The notes beneath the pieces were generated by a model that was given only the letters and a program-made list of their open reading frames with translations, was not told the DNA's origin and searched no databases. A program made the translations under genes and the position numbers. A DNA stretch of 63,804 bases from Lachnospiraceae bacterium (GTDB lineage: Bacteria > Bacillota > Clostridia > Lachnospirales > Lachnospiraceae). Each line of letters opens with the position of its first letter. The first letter of the stretch is position 1. This document shows, in pieces, positions 49,007-57,887 of the stretch. The DNA lies in NCBI GenBank assembly GCA_024699325.1, contig JAILPS010000005.1, positions 1 through 63,804 on the forward strand. The letters run 5' to 3'.

Positions 49007-49912
49007 ATGACGAAGGATGAAGCCAGGAGACTGGTTGACAGGTTTGGCGGAGGCGCAAAGCTTGGAAAACTGGAGGAGAAGAAGTATATTGAGGCGCTAA
49101 AGCTTCTGATTGCAGAGGACAACGACCCTGCGATGATGATAGAGCTTGGTGGCTACTACTACGACAGGAAAGAATATGATAAGGCCCTTAATTACTACGA
49201 GGATGCGGCAAAGCTTGGTTACGACCCGGCCTATGAATGCCTGGGGTATGTGTGGTACTACGGAAGAGCAGGCAGGCGCGACTACGAGAGAGCATACAGA
49301 TGCTTCGCTTACCTGTATAAGAAGGGCAATATGGTCGCAGCGTATAAGGTTGCGGACATGTATAAGAACGGCTATTATGTGGAGAAGGACGAGGCGAAGT
49401 ACCGCGAGATTATCGAGAAGCTCTACGATGAGCTTAAGGACAGGAGTGTCATAGAGGATGACAGAATCAACATTTATCTTCCTGTGCCGGAGGTTTTTTT
49501 GAGGCTTGGGCGCATTAAACAGGCTGACGGCGATACTGAGGCGGCGCTTGACCTGTACTACGACGCGGCTGCGTGGCTTGCCGAGAGGATCAGGTATAAC
49601 CCCTTCTTTGGAAACTTAAACATAATGAAGTGGTTGGCGGACGATATCTACAGCATAGAGGAGTTTGACTACGAGGAGTTTACATTCTACGACCTGTATT
49701 ATCTTCTGAAAACCCCCAACAAGATTGCATTCAAGCTGTTTGAGACTGAATTTACAGTCGAATCTGTGCCTGGCGATGAGGAGTGCAGGATAATATTTGA
49801 CGGCAAAACCTTCAGCGACAGGAATGATTTCTTTGCAAATGCCATGGCAGGGGATAAGCCGCTTACATTCTTCTATGAGATGTTTACAGACTTCAGGATT
49901 ATTAAGAATTGA
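49007..49912 (+). CDS. Sel1/TPR-like repeat protein
   Basis: The 301-aa protein has Sel1-like repeats at about residues 45-130 (YYDRKEYDKALNYYEDAAKLGYDPAYECLGYVWYYG and the next unit YERAYRCFAYLYKKGNMVAAYKVADMYKNGYYV). The C-terminal 100 residues are a separate unrecognised domain. AGGAGG precedes the ATG. Sel1 repeats bind proteins; it is probably cytoplasmic. The gene is 10 nt from the next, suggesting an operon. Confidence 0.75.
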   Translation: MTKDEARRLVDRFGGGAKLGKLEEKKYIEALKLLIAEDNDPAMMIELGGYYYDRKEYDKALNYYEDAAKLGYDPAYECLGYVWYYGRAGRRDYERAYRCFAYLYKKGNMVAAYKVADMYKNGYYVEKDEAKYREIIEKLYDELKDRSVIEDDRINIYLPVPEVFLRLGRIKQADGDTEAALDLYYDAAAWLAERIRYNPFFGNLNIMKWLADDIYSIEEFDYEEFTFYDLYYLLKTPNKIAFKLFETEFTVESVPGDEECRIIFDGKTFSDRNDFFANAMAGDKPLTFFYEMFTDFRIIKN

Positions 49913-49922
49913 TAGGTGACGC

Positions 49923-51266
49923 ATGAAAAAATCTAAACTAAATCTCCTTATAGCAGGCGTGATGCTGCTCACGGGATGCTCCTATCTGGAGAACATAGAG
50001 ACGCCCGACATTCCAATTATCATGGATGAGCCGTGGGAGTGGACGCAGGCGCCTACTGAAGAGCCGACCACCGTCTGCGAGCCTACCACGCTTGCGCCCA
50101 CAGAGCCGCAGACCACGGTAGAAGAAACCACGCAGAATCCGGCCGACAGATACGACTTAACTGCATTTGAGGGAGAGTATTATTACTACTACAATCTGCT
50201 GTCCGAGAGCCAGAAGGTTATCTACTGCCAGATGCTGGAGACGGTTATGGAGAAACAACATCAGTTTACCCCTGCCATCATTATAGTTAAGGATCAGCTG
50301 GTGGAGGTGAGGGACGCTCTGATGTGTGATCATCCGGAGATATTCTGGTATGACGGCGATGTGAAATACAGCTTCGAGCAGGGCTCATATAAGGTGTCAG
50401 GAGTGGAACTGACCTACAATGATCTGCTGGAAAGGTCAGACATTTACACCTCTGGAATAGAGCAGATAAGGGACAGTGTTTTAAGCAATATAGAGGGGCT
50501 CGACATCTACGCCAGGGAGAAGTATATTCACGATTATCTTGCTTACAATGTGGACTACGAGGAGAACAGACACGACCAGAATATCTACAGCGCTCTTATA
50601 GAGGGCAGGAGCGTGTGCTCAGGCTACTCGAAGGCGTTTCAGTACCTGTGCCAGGCGGCGCAGATACCATGCTATCTGTGTAACGGAGTTGGATATGGTT
50701 CTGAGGAGGATGTCGAGGGCGGACTTCACATGTGGAATGTGGTTTACATGGGCGGCGTCTACAGTAACGTTGACATAACCTGGGACGACAACTATTTCGG
50801 CGCTTCAAGCGATGTTAACTACGTGTCATATAACTATTACAATGTGAGCGACAGCGTGTTATCTGCTGACCATGAGAGAACAGGCACGGGGCTTAAGATG
50901 GCGGCTTGCACATCCGACGATATCGACTACGAATCGCTCTATGGAAGGCCGTGGCAGGTCGACGCGCTTATGTTCATGGGAGTTCCCCTTGAAAATATTG
51001 TGTATGACAACGAAGAATATAACCGCGCGGTGTACAACGCGATGATTTCAGTCGGCAAGGGCGAAGGTGTGGTTTATTTAGGCATCGTCGGAAGAGAGCT
51101 TAATGACAGTTTGGAGCTGTATTTCACGGACGCAGTTAACCACAGAGATCTGTTTGATGCGTGGAATAGTGCGCTTGGCGGCGTAAATAAGTATTACACA
51201 GGCGGTTACGAGATCAATATCGGCGACGATTATTATTACTATGTTTTAGAGTTTTTCACGGAGTAA
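49923..51266 (+). CDS. Transglutaminase-like lipoprotein
   Basis: The 447-aa protein has a lipobox LLTGCSYL (Cys about 19) and a Pro/Thr/Glu-rich stalk (about 40-75). A transglutaminase-core domain follows, with the Cys-His-Asp triad in GRSVCSGYSKAFQYL, GLHMWNVV and NVDITWDD. Such outer-surface proteins are often peptidases or cell-wall modifying enzymes in Firmicutes. It is tethered outside the membrane. Confidence 0.8.
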   Translation: MKKSKLNLLIAGVMLLTGCSYLENIETPDIPIIMDEPWEWTQAPTEEPTTVCEPTTLAPTEPQTTVEETTQNPADRYDLTAFEGEYYYYYNLLSESQKVIYCQMLETVMEKQHQFTPAIIIVKDQLVEVRDALMCDHPEIFWYDGDVKYSFEQGSYKVSGVELTYNDLLERSDIYTSGIEQIRDSVLSNIEGLDIYAREKYIHDYLAYNVDYEENRHDQNIYSALIEGRSVCSGYSKAFQYLCQAAQIPCYLCNGVGYGSEEDVEGGLHMWNVVYMGGVYSNVDITWDDNYFGASSDVNYVSYNYYNVSDSVLSADHERTGTGLKMAACTSDDIDYESLYGRPWQVDALMFMGVPLENIVYDNEEYNRAVYNAMISVGKGEGVVYLGIVGRELNDSLELYFTDAVNHRDLFDAWNSALGGVNKYYTGGYEINIGDDYYYYVLEFFTE

Positions 51267-51287
51267 TTATTATATTTGGGGGATGCC

Positions 51288-51848
51288 ATGACACAGAGAC
51301 TTAAAGAGGCTTATGATTTTGCAACAACAGCGCACGAGGGACAGTTTCGCAAGGGAAGCACCATTCCTTTTATCACACATCCCACGGAGGTGTGCGAGTT
51401 GGTTGCCACGCTTACGGATGATGAGGATGTCATAATCGCGGCGCTTCTCCACGATGTGGTGGAGGACACGAAATACACGGTTGAGGATATCAGGGGCAGA
51501 TTTGGCGACAGGGTTGCAGGGTTAGTTGGCTATGAGTCAGAGGATAAGATGAAGCATTTGCCGCCCGCGCAGTCGTGGAAGATACGCAAACAGAATTTTT
51601 TTAAGAATCTTCCCAACGAGCCCTACGAGGCCAGAATGATTACTCTGTGCGATAAGGTTTCAAACATGCGCTCCACGGTTAAGTGTTACCGCGAGCAGGG
51701 GGATGCCATGTGGCAGGCCTTCAACCAGAAGGACCCGGCTGAGCAGGCGTGGTACTACAAGAGCATGATAGGGGCGCTTGAGGAGTTTAGCGATACCGCA
51801 CTCTATCAGGAGTACAAGAAGAACTGCGAGGAGGTTTTTGGGGTCTGA
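51288..51848 (+). CDS. HD-domain (p)ppGpp hydrolase-like protein
   Basis: The start is ATG 51288 (MTQRLKEAYDFATTAHE) behind GGGGGA. The 186-aa protein is a single HD domain matching small alarmone hydrolases (Mesh1/SpoT-type): HEGQFRKGSTIPFITHPTEV, LLHDVVEDTKY, and CDKVSNMRS. No synthetase domain is present. It may hydrolyse (p)ppGpp or a related nucleotide. Confidence 0.85.
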   Translation: MTQRLKEAYDFATTAHEGQFRKGSTIPFITHPTEVCELVATLTDDEDVIIAALLHDVVEDTKYTVEDIRGRFGDRVAGLVGYESEDKMKHLPPAQSWKIRKQNFFKNLPNEPYEARMITLCDKVSNMRSTVKCYREQGDAMWQAFNQKDPAEQAWYYKSMIGALEEFSDTALYQEYKKNCEEVFGV

Positions 51849-51862
51849 ATTATTGTTTTTTA

Positions 51863-51890
51863 TGCTCCGGCTTGTGCCGGAGCATTTTTT
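51863..51890 (+). terminator. Terminator after the HD hydrolase
   Basis: TGCTCCGGC and GCCGGAGCA around a TTGT loop, then T6. Confidence 0.9.
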
Positions 51891-51912
51891 GTAAAAATAT
51901 TTCAAAAAAGTG

Positions 51913-51940
51913 TTGCAAAATATTTTGAGTGTGCTATACT
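51913..51940 (+). promoter_or_regulatory. Promoter of a small RNA
   Basis: TTGCAA (51913-51918), 16 nt, then TATACT (51935-51940) preceded by TGC, an extended -10. Transcription would start near 51947. Confidence 0.65.
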
Positions 51941-51947
51941 AATATAA

Positions 51948-52028
51948 TTACCGCTTCACTACGGCGATGCAAACCTGCGTCAGATAAGGGTTTCATAACC
52001 TTGTTTCTATGATTGGTGAAGTTTTTTT
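51948..52028 (+). ncRNA. Predicted small RNA of about 80 nt, three-way-junction shape
   Basis: An outer stem CTTCAC (51954-51959) / GTGAAG (52016-52021) is followed directly by T7, so it doubles as terminator. Inside are two hairpins: GATGCA-AACC-TGCGTC and AAGGGTT/AACCTT. A strong promoter starts it and no ORF is present. I do not match it to a known riboswitch or housekeeping RNA. The remaining sequence up to the next gene (52029-52165) is AT-rich and unremarkable. Confidence 0.55.
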
Positions 52029-52165
52029 AAGTCAAGAGGGTATTTTGAGTCCGATGTGACATTTTTCGTACATGGTTATTTTTATAATGATTTTCTAAGG
52101 ACGCGATTACCCGCCCATATTGTATCTTTTTAATCTTTCTATTTTTTTAAAAAAACATTTTTGTT

Positions 52166-52200
52166 ATTCCCAAATTATTGATCGGTTTTAGTTTTATACT
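52166..52200 (+). promoter_or_regulatory. ATTCCCAA-N21-TATACT promoter, site 5 (WYL regulator)
   Basis: ATTCCCAA (52166-52173), 21 nt, then TATACT (52195-52200). The leader contains GTTCC-TGGT-GGAAC and a second hairpin GTCAGGC/GCCTGAC. As the gene behind it is a regulator, self-control of this promoter class is possible. Confidence 0.6.
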
Positions 52201-52311
52201 GAATGTCAAGTTCCTGGTGGAACATGGCATATGTTTGTAACGATATAAACTGTGGCGTCAGGCTTAAGATTTGCCTGACAGTCATCCCTTTACCCTTTAA
52301 GGAGGTAGCCT

Positions 52312-53451
52312 ATGGTACAGACAAGAGAACCCAAGAAAATGCTTATCCTATATTTGCTCGACATTCTTCAGCACCACACAGACAGCGAGCATGGTCTGAG
52401 CACCAACGAGCTTGTAGAAAAGCTAAACAAAAACTACAACATGACCATAGACCGCAAGGCTATCAAGGCAAACATCAACAACCTCTGTGACGCCGGCTAC
52501 GACATAGAGTGGGACGAGAGTACCCGCCGCGCCACAGGGGTGTTAGACCCTACACAGACCGAGAGCATAGTAAGAACCAACTTCCGTTTAAACAGGGAGT
52601 TCGAGGACTGCGAGATCAGATACATAATCGACCTTGTAGTCGGATCGAACCACATCTCGCCCAATCAGAAGAAGGATATCTTAACTAAGCTCAAGAACTT
52701 AAGCAGCGTTTATTTTGCCCCAAGAGTTTCATTTACAGAGGTTCTGAAGGGCAATGACGCTGAAAATCAGGAGGTTTTAGGCAACCTCGACCTTATAGAT
52801 AAGGCTATAGAAGACAACAAAAAGATAGTCTTCAACTACTGCACCTACGATTTCAACAAAAAGCTTCACGTAATATGTAACGGCGACAAAAGCCCCAGAA
52901 CTTATATCGGTACACCCGTAAGAACAGCTATAATCGACGGAACATACTACTTAATCTTCCATATGGAGGGTGAGCCGGGCCTCACAAACTTCCACATGAA
53001 CAGAATCAAGAATCTCGATGTGACAGATGAAAGCGCTGAAGATATCAGAAAACTCAAAGACTTCAGAAACGGTTTCGACCTGGACAGCTACGTAAACCGT
53101 CACATCAATACATGCTCAGGCGAGAGCGGCTTTGTCACATTTAAGTTCCAGAACGCACTTCTCGGGGATGTTGTAGACACCTTCGGCGACAGTGTTTCAA
53201 TCTACAATGTGACAGAAACTGACGCCTGCGCCAGAGTTTCAGTAAGCTACGATGCAATGAAGCATTGGGCCATGTCCCACTGCAGCGGCGTTAAAATCAT
53301 GTCTCCTGAATCTCTGGTGCACGATGTCAGAGACGAGCTGCTTAGAGCCCTAGGCAGTTACACTGAGAGCCGTGATGCAGCCAGCTGCGTTTCGGCTCTT
53401 TCTGTCTCTATGCTTCAGAAAATGCAGAAGTCTGGCAATGCACAGGCCTAG
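52312..53451 (+). CDS. WYL-domain transcriptional regulator
   Basis: The 379-aa protein has an N-terminal winged HTH (KKMLILYLLDILQHHT, then LSTNELVEKLNKNYNMTIDRKAIKANI) and a WYL domain (about 155-240; KKIVFNYCTYDFNKKL, YIGTPVRTAIIDGTYYLIFH). A C-terminal WCX-type extension follows (SGFVTFKFQNALLGDVVDTFGD). WYL proteins sense ligands or nucleic acids and often control defence or mobile elements. AAGGAGG precedes the ATG. It shares its promoter motif with several accessory genes 18-27 kb upstream. Confidence 0.87.
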   Translation: MVQTREPKKMLILYLLDILQHHTDSEHGLSTNELVEKLNKNYNMTIDRKAIKANINNLCDAGYDIEWDESTRRATGVLDPTQTESIVRTNFRLNREFEDCEIRYIIDLVVGSNHISPNQKKDILTKLKNLSSVYFAPRVSFTEVLKGNDAENQEVLGNLDLIDKAIEDNKKIVFNYCTYDFNKKLHVICNGDKSPRTYIGTPVRTAIIDGTYYLIFHMEGEPGLTNFHMNRIKNLDVTDESAEDIRKLKDFRNGFDLDSYVNRHINTCSGESGFVTFKFQNALLGDVVDTFGDSVSIYNVTETDACARVSVSYDAMKHWAMSHCSGVKIMSPESLVHDVRDELLRALGSYTESRDAASCVSALSVSMLQKMQKSGNAQA

Positions 53452-53457
53452 GTCACG

Positions 53458-53487
53458 GAGGGCTTCCAATACGGAAGCCCTCTTTTT
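53458..53487 (+). terminator. Terminator after the WYL gene
   Basis: GAGGGCTTCC and GGAAGCCCTC around an AATAC loop, then T5. Confidence 0.9.
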
Positions 53488-53539
53488 ATGTTTTAGTCAA
53501 ATTGCAAACAATTGCAATGATAAAAAGATTATTAAGTCG

Positions 53540-53567
53540 TTGATTTTTTGTGGCTTTATATTATAAT
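53540..53567 (+). promoter_or_regulatory. Promoter of the amino-acid importer operon
   Basis: TTGATT (53540-53545), 16 nt, then TATAAT (53562-53567). Confidence 0.6.
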
Positions 53568-53592
53568 GAACCTACTTAAGGAGAAGAGTGAT

Positions 53593-54294
53593 ATGACTGA
53601 GAGAATATGGAATATCCTGGTGGAGGGCTTCGGCAAGATTATGCTCGCCAGCATCCAGGTTACTATTCCCCTGACGGTTATCGGTTTTGCATTTGCGATG
53701 GTCATCGCCATGGTGATGGCTATGGTTCAGTACGCAAAGATTCCGGTGCTCAGGCAGATTTCCAGAATCTATATATGGATTTTTAGAGGAACACCACTTC
53801 TTGTACAGCTGTTTTTAGCTTACTATGGTCTGCCCAAGGTGGGCATAGTGCTCGATTCGTTTACATGTGCGGTTTTAGTGTTCTCTTTAAATGAGGGCGC
53901 TTACTGTGCGGAGACCATGAGAAGTGCGCTCGAGGCGGTTCCTGAGGGACAGGTTGAGGCTGGCTACTGCGTGGGCATGAACTACTTACAGATCATGTGG
54001 CATGTGGTCATCCCCCAGGCTCTTAGAACAGCATTTCCACCGCTGTCCAACTCCCTCATCGCCATGCTTAAGGACACGTCGCTGGTGGCGGAGATTACCG
54101 TTGCGGACATGTTCATGGCAGCGCAGAAGATTGTCGGAAGAACCTACGAGCCGTTATGGCTCTACTGCGAGGTTGCGCTTGTATATCTGATGTATTCGAC
54201 TATTCTCACCTTCATACAGAGAGCTTGGGAGAAGAGGCTTAGCAGATATAACGACCGGCAGACGGAGGTTAAGGCCGAGGGAGGTGCGCTATGA
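53593..54294 (+). CDS. Polar amino-acid ABC transporter permease
   Basis: The start is ATG 53593 (MTERIWNILVEGFGKIM) behind AAGGAGAAGAG. The 233-aa protein has about five helices and the His/Glu/Gln-permease features WIFRGTPLLVQLFLAYYGLP and the EAA loop (EAVPEGQVEAGYCVGMNYLQIMWHVVIPQALR). It overlaps the ATPase gene by 4 nt. Confidence 0.9.
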   Translation: MTERIWNILVEGFGKIMLASIQVTIPLTVIGFAFAMVIAMVMAMVQYAKIPVLRQISRIYIWIFRGTPLLVQLFLAYYGLPKVGIVLDSFTCAVLVFSLNEGAYCAETMRSALEAVPEGQVEAGYCVGMNYLQIMWHVVIPQALRTAFPPLSNSLIAMLKDTSLVAEITVADMFMAAQKIVGRTYEPLWLYCEVALVYLMYSTILTFIQRAWEKRLSRYNDRQTEVKAEGGAL

Positions 54295-55052
54295 GCATGT
54301 TAGAGATTAAGAATGTCCACAAGTCATTTGGCAAGAGGGAAGTGCTTAAGGATGTGTCGCTAAGCGTTGAGAAGGGCGATGTAATAGCTATTCTTGGCCC
54401 CAGCGGAAGCGGCAAAACCACGCTTCTTCGTTGCATCAACTTCCTGGAGAAGGCGAACGGCGGCGAGATGGTTTTTGACGGCGAGACCTATGATTTGGGT
54501 CATATGAAGAGGGCGGACATCGCGAAGATCCGCAAGAAGACTGCCTTCGTGTTCCAAAACTACAACCTGTTTGCCAACAAGACTGCCATAGATAATGTCA
54601 CGCTGGGGCTTACGAGCGCCAGGGGCATGGATAAGGCGGAGGCGAAGAAGATTGGCATGCAGATGCTTGAGAAGGTTGGACTGGCTGACCACGCCAACTA
54701 CTATCCAATACAGTTATCAGGTGGTCAGCAGCAGCGTGTTGCCATAGCGCGTGCCCTGGCAACGAATCCCGAAATCATCTATTTTGACGAGCCAACAAGC
54801 GCCCTTGACCCCGAGCTGATCGGAGAGGTTTTAGGCGTAATGAGAGGACTTGCGGAGGAGGGAATGACCATGATTGTGGTCACCCACGAGATGAATTTCG
54901 CTGAAAATGTTTCGAATAAGATCGTGTTTATGGAGGACGGTGAGGTGCTCGAGAGCAGCGCCAGCGACGAGTTCTTCTCCCCCGCACATGAGCATGAGAA
55001 TAGGAGAATAAATGAATTTTTAAAAAATATTCGCGCACAGCATGAGGCGTGA
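54291..55052 (+). CDS. Polar amino-acid ABC transporter ATPase
   Basis: The 253-aa GlnQ/HisP-type ATPase has Walker A GPSGSGKTT, signature LSGGQQQR, Walker B IIYFDEPTSALD and the switch His in VVTHEM. ATG 54291 overlaps the permease stop; ATG 54297 is an alternative. The gene overlaps the frame region of the binding-protein leader downstream, so the three are one operon. Confidence 0.93.
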   Translation: MSMLEIKNVHKSFGKREVLKDVSLSVEKGDVIAILGPSGSGKTTLLRCINFLEKANGGEMVFDGETYDLGHMKRADIAKIRKKTAFVFQNYNLFANKTAIDNVTLGLTSARGMDKAEAKKIGMQMLEKVGLADHANYYPIQLSGGQQQRVAIARALATNPEIIYFDEPTSALDPELIGEVLGVMRGLAEEGMTMIVVTHEMNFAENVSNKIVFMEDGEVLESSASDEFFSPAHEHENRRINEFLKNIRAQHEA

Positions 55053-55069
55053 GAAGAAAGGACGTAACT

Positions 55070-55894
55070 ATGAAGAAAATGATCAAAGTTATTATAGCCG
55101 GCGCACTGCTTGGCTACGCACTCGCAGGATGCTCATCAGCAGATACTGTCTCAACAACAGCGGTTGATACCTCTAAGACAGATCTTCTGGGAAAGATTCA
55201 GGCTGAGGGTAAGATGGTTGTTGCCATGGAGGGCAACTGGGCACCGTGGACCTACGAGGATGAGAGCGGTAAACTGGTTGGTTTTGAAGTTGAGGTGGCA
55301 AGCGCTGTTGCTGAGAAGCTAGGCGTTGAGGCAGAGTTCGTGACCGGAGAGTGGGACGGACTACTTGCAGGAGTTAAGGCGGGCAGATACGATGTGATGG
55401 CCAATGGCGTAGGCTACACAGAGGAGCGCGCACAGGCTTACTATTACAGTGATTTCTATGCATTTAACAGAACGGCACTGGTAGTTAAGGGAGACAACAC
55501 AGATATCACTTCTTTTGAGGATTTGAAGGGCAAGACAACATGTAACTCTGCAAACAGCACATACCAGCTGATTGCCGAGGAGTACGGCGCAACGGTCAAG
55601 GATGTTGAGAGTCTCGCAGGAACAATCGACGAGCTGCTTGCGGGAAGAGTTGACGCAACTCTTAACGCAGAGGTTTCTATCAATGATTACATGAGAGAGA
55701 AGCCGGATGCCAATATCAAGATTGCAGCATTTCACAAGGATGTTGAGCAGGTCGGCATGATCATGCCATACGGCGAGGACAGCGCAACACTTCGCGATGC
55801 CATCAATAAGGCGCTTGATGAGCTGAGAGCGGACGGTACGCTTAGCAAGATTTCTGAGAAGTATTTCGGCATGGACATAACCTCAGAGAAATAA
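55070..55894 (+). CDS. Amino-acid-binding lipoprotein
   Basis: The start is ATG 55070 (MKKMIKVIIAGALLG) behind GAAAGGA. The lipobox is YALAGCSS (Cys about 21). The type 3 binding fold shows GNWAPWTYEDESGKLVGFEVEV, FVTGEWDGLLAGVKAGRYDVM and GVGYTEERAQAYYYS. The sequence fits cystine or other polar amino-acid binding proteins; the ligand is not certain. Confidence 0.9.
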   Translation: MKKMIKVIIAGALLGYALAGCSSADTVSTTAVDTSKTDLLGKIQAEGKMVVAMEGNWAPWTYEDESGKLVGFEVEVASAVAEKLGVEAEFVTGEWDGLLAGVKAGRYDVMANGVGYTEERAQAYYYSDFYAFNRTALVVKGDNTDITSFEDLKGKTTCNSANSTYQLIAEEYGATVKDVESLAGTIDELLAGRVDATLNAEVSINDYMREKPDANIKIAAFHKDVEQVGMIMPYGEDSATLRDAINKALDELRADGTLSKISEKYFGMDITSEK

Positions 55895-55970
55895 TGTTTG
55901 ATTTTTGTGACAGAAACATAATGATTTGTTCAAAAATTAAACGCAAAATAAACACATTTCAGTAGTAGAT

Positions 55971-56000
55971 TTAAGCCATCGGAACATTCCGATGGCTTAA
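55971..56000 (+). promoter_or_regulatory. Perfect 13-bp inverted repeat before the MBL-fold gene
   Basis: TTAAGCCATCGGA and TCCGATGGCTTAA around an ACAT loop. It has no T-run of note, so it may be a weak terminator of the importer operon or an operator for the next gene. Confidence 0.55.
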
Positions 56001-56021
56001 TATACTTAAGGAGGTGTTATA

Positions 56022-56909
56022 ATGAGAAGGTCATTATTAATTATATTGTCGGCTGCGCTTGTGCTGGCCGGGTGCGCTTTTGCTACGGATAATCAGACTA
56101 CAGAGACTGCAGAGACTACACAGGTAGAGACTACAGAGGAGGAGACCACGGTGACGACGACACAGATAGACGGACTTAAGGTCACATATCTAAATGTGGG
56201 CAAGGCTGACGCCATAATCATACAGACCGACGAGAGCACGGTGATGATAGACACGGGAACCGCCGATACATCTACACAGGTGGTTTTAGCTCTTAAGGAG
56301 CTAGGCGTCACCGCGATAGATTATCTTATCATCACACATTTTGATCAGGACCATGTGGGAGGCGCTGCAGCGGTGCTCACAAACTTCACGGTGGGCCAGG
56401 TCTACACAACCTATCAGTCCAAGGACAGCGACGAGATAGATGCCTATCTTGAGGCGCTTGAGACCACACAGGTTAGCAGCACTGTTTTGTCGGAGGTTCT
56501 CACATTTACACTTGACGGGGCAACCTACACCATATATCCTCCTGAGCAGACAGAGTACGAGAATGACACCAGCAACAATTCGTCTCTCGTAATCTATCTC
56601 ACATACGGCGAGAGATCCTTCTTCTTTGCAGGGGATGCAGAGAAGTTAAGGATTAAGGAGATTAAGGACTACGATGTGGACTGTGATGTTTTGAAGGTTC
56701 CTCACCACGGCGGCATAGAGGACAATTCGGCCAAGCTTATCAAGACCACAACACCTACATACGCGATTATAACATCCAGCGAGGATGAGCCTGAGGACGA
56801 GGAGCTGGTTGCTCTTCTTGAGCAGGCAGGTGTCACTGTTTATCTTACGCGAGAGGGCACAGTCACGGTGACAACTGACGGAACGGACTTAGTTGTGACA
56901 CAGGAATAG
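56022..56909 (+). CDS. Metallo-beta-lactamase-fold lipoprotein (ComEC C-terminal-like)
   Basis: The 295-aa protein has a lipobox LVLAGCAF (Cys about 17), a Thr/Glu-rich linker, and an MBL domain. Metal-site motifs are THFDQDHVGG (HxDxDH), FAGDAEK and VPHHGGIEDNS. The VGKADAIIIQTDESTVMIDTG lead and the PHHG motif resemble the C-terminal domain of the competence protein ComEC, which is a nuclease in that setting. Being anchored outside, it may degrade external DNA or another phosphoester. AGGAGG precedes the ATG. Confidence 0.85.
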   Translation: MRRSLLIILSAALVLAGCAFATDNQTTETAETTQVETTEEETTVTTTQIDGLKVTYLNVGKADAIIIQTDESTVMIDTGTADTSTQVVLALKELGVTAIDYLIITHFDQDHVGGAAAVLTNFTVGQVYTTYQSKDSDEIDAYLEALETTQVSSTVLSEVLTFTLDGATYTIYPPEQTEYENDTSNNSSLVIYLTYGERSFFFAGDAEKLRIKEIKDYDVDCDVLKVPHHGGIEDNSAKLIKTTTPTYAIITSSEDEPEDEELVALLEQAGVTVYLTREGTVTVTTDGTDLVVTQE

Positions 56910-56918
56910 ATTAATAAA

Positions 56919-56950
56919 CTCCAGCCGATTTTTACGGCTGGAGTTTTTTT
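56919..56950 (+). terminator. Terminator after the MBL-fold gene
   Basis: CTCCAGCCG and CGGCTGGAG, then T7. Confidence 0.9.
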
Positions 56951-57031
56951 GTTTTGCAGAAAATGTCAGTAATTAGCAGAAGAGTTCATTGCTTTTTATG
57001 ACATAATTCTATAGTATGATACTTGAAGATG

Positions 57032-57820
57032 TTAGTTTCGTGATCTGGCCGGTTCGGTGGCCATGCGCCTGTACTGTGAGGGCGTGAGACCGATTATTTT
57101 TTTGAATTGTCTGTAGAAGTGGACCTCGTTCTGGTAGCCGCAGAGTGTGGCGATTGTGAGCACGGTATCGTCGGTTCCCGCCAGCAGGGTTTTGGCGTAG
57201 TTTATCCGCATGGTTATCAGGTCATTTCTGAAGGAGGTTCCGAAATACTCCCTGTACAGATGCTCAAAATGTGACACGCTGATGCCGAGCTGTCTGCTCG
57301 CGGAGGTTGAGGTGATATCTGTCTCCGGTGAGGAGATTAGTTTCAGCCTGAGCTCCTGAAGGCTGGCCAGATATGGGCCGTAGGTGATGCCGCTCTTCAT
57401 GTTTTCGAGGGCATCAGCGGCGTGGCAGAACAGTATCCTGAATATATTATGGCAGTTTTCACGGTGTCCTTCGTTGTATTCCCACAGAAGCTGCGGGAAG
57501 TATACTCCGATGCGCTCGGGGTTTGCGAAGGATATGTTTTTGTTAAACAGTTCCGCTATGGCGGAGGTTTCCTCTGAGTCGCAGGTAAAGTGAAACCAGT
57601 CATCCACATAGTGGCTCTCCATAGAGTGATAGCTGTACGGCGTGTTCGCGGGGATGACAATCATCTGCCCGGGGCGTGCATTCAGAGTGATATCGCCGAT
57701 ATTATATACGGCGCTGCAGTGTGTGAAGAGCAGGAGATGCTCGCTTATACCGCCGGGGCGGTTCATTAAAAACGGCGCAGGGTGATTAGCCTGACAGCCG
57801 CCGGATGTAATAGAATACAT
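57032..57820 (-). CDS. AraC-family transcriptional regulator
   Basis: The start is ATG at 57820 (MYSITSGGCQANHPAPF), directly after GGGGGT; the upstream frame start lacks a site. The N-terminal cupin has ITLNARPGQMIVIPANTPYSYHS. The C-terminal double HTH has ASRQLGISVSHFEHLYREYF and IATLCGYQNEVHFYRQFKKI. It is divergent from the GH88-DUF2264 operon, separated by 67 nt, and so probably controls it in response to an oligosaccharide. Confidence 0.87.
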   Translation of the reverse strand: MYSITSGGCQANHPAPFLMNRPGGISEHLLLFTHCSAVYNIGDITLNARPGQMIVIPANTPYSYHSMESHYVDDWFHFTCDSEETSAIAELFNKNISFANPERIGVYFPQLLWEYNEGHRENCHNIFRILFCHAADALENMKSGITYGPYLASLQELRLKLISSPETDITSTSASRQLGISVSHFEHLYREYFGTSFRNDLITMRINYAKTLLAGTDDTVLTIATLCGYQNEVHFYRQFKKIIGLTPSQYRRMATEPARSRN

Positions 57821-57887
57821 AATAACCCCCAATTCGTTTTAAAACATTTTAACATTAAATCATCATAAGGAGAATAGGAGAATTAGG

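Noticed and set aside
51948-52028. c-di-GMP or purine riboswitch
   Set aside because: The fold has a three-way junction, but none of the conserved core bases of those classes is seen, and the RNA terminates on its own stem before any gene.
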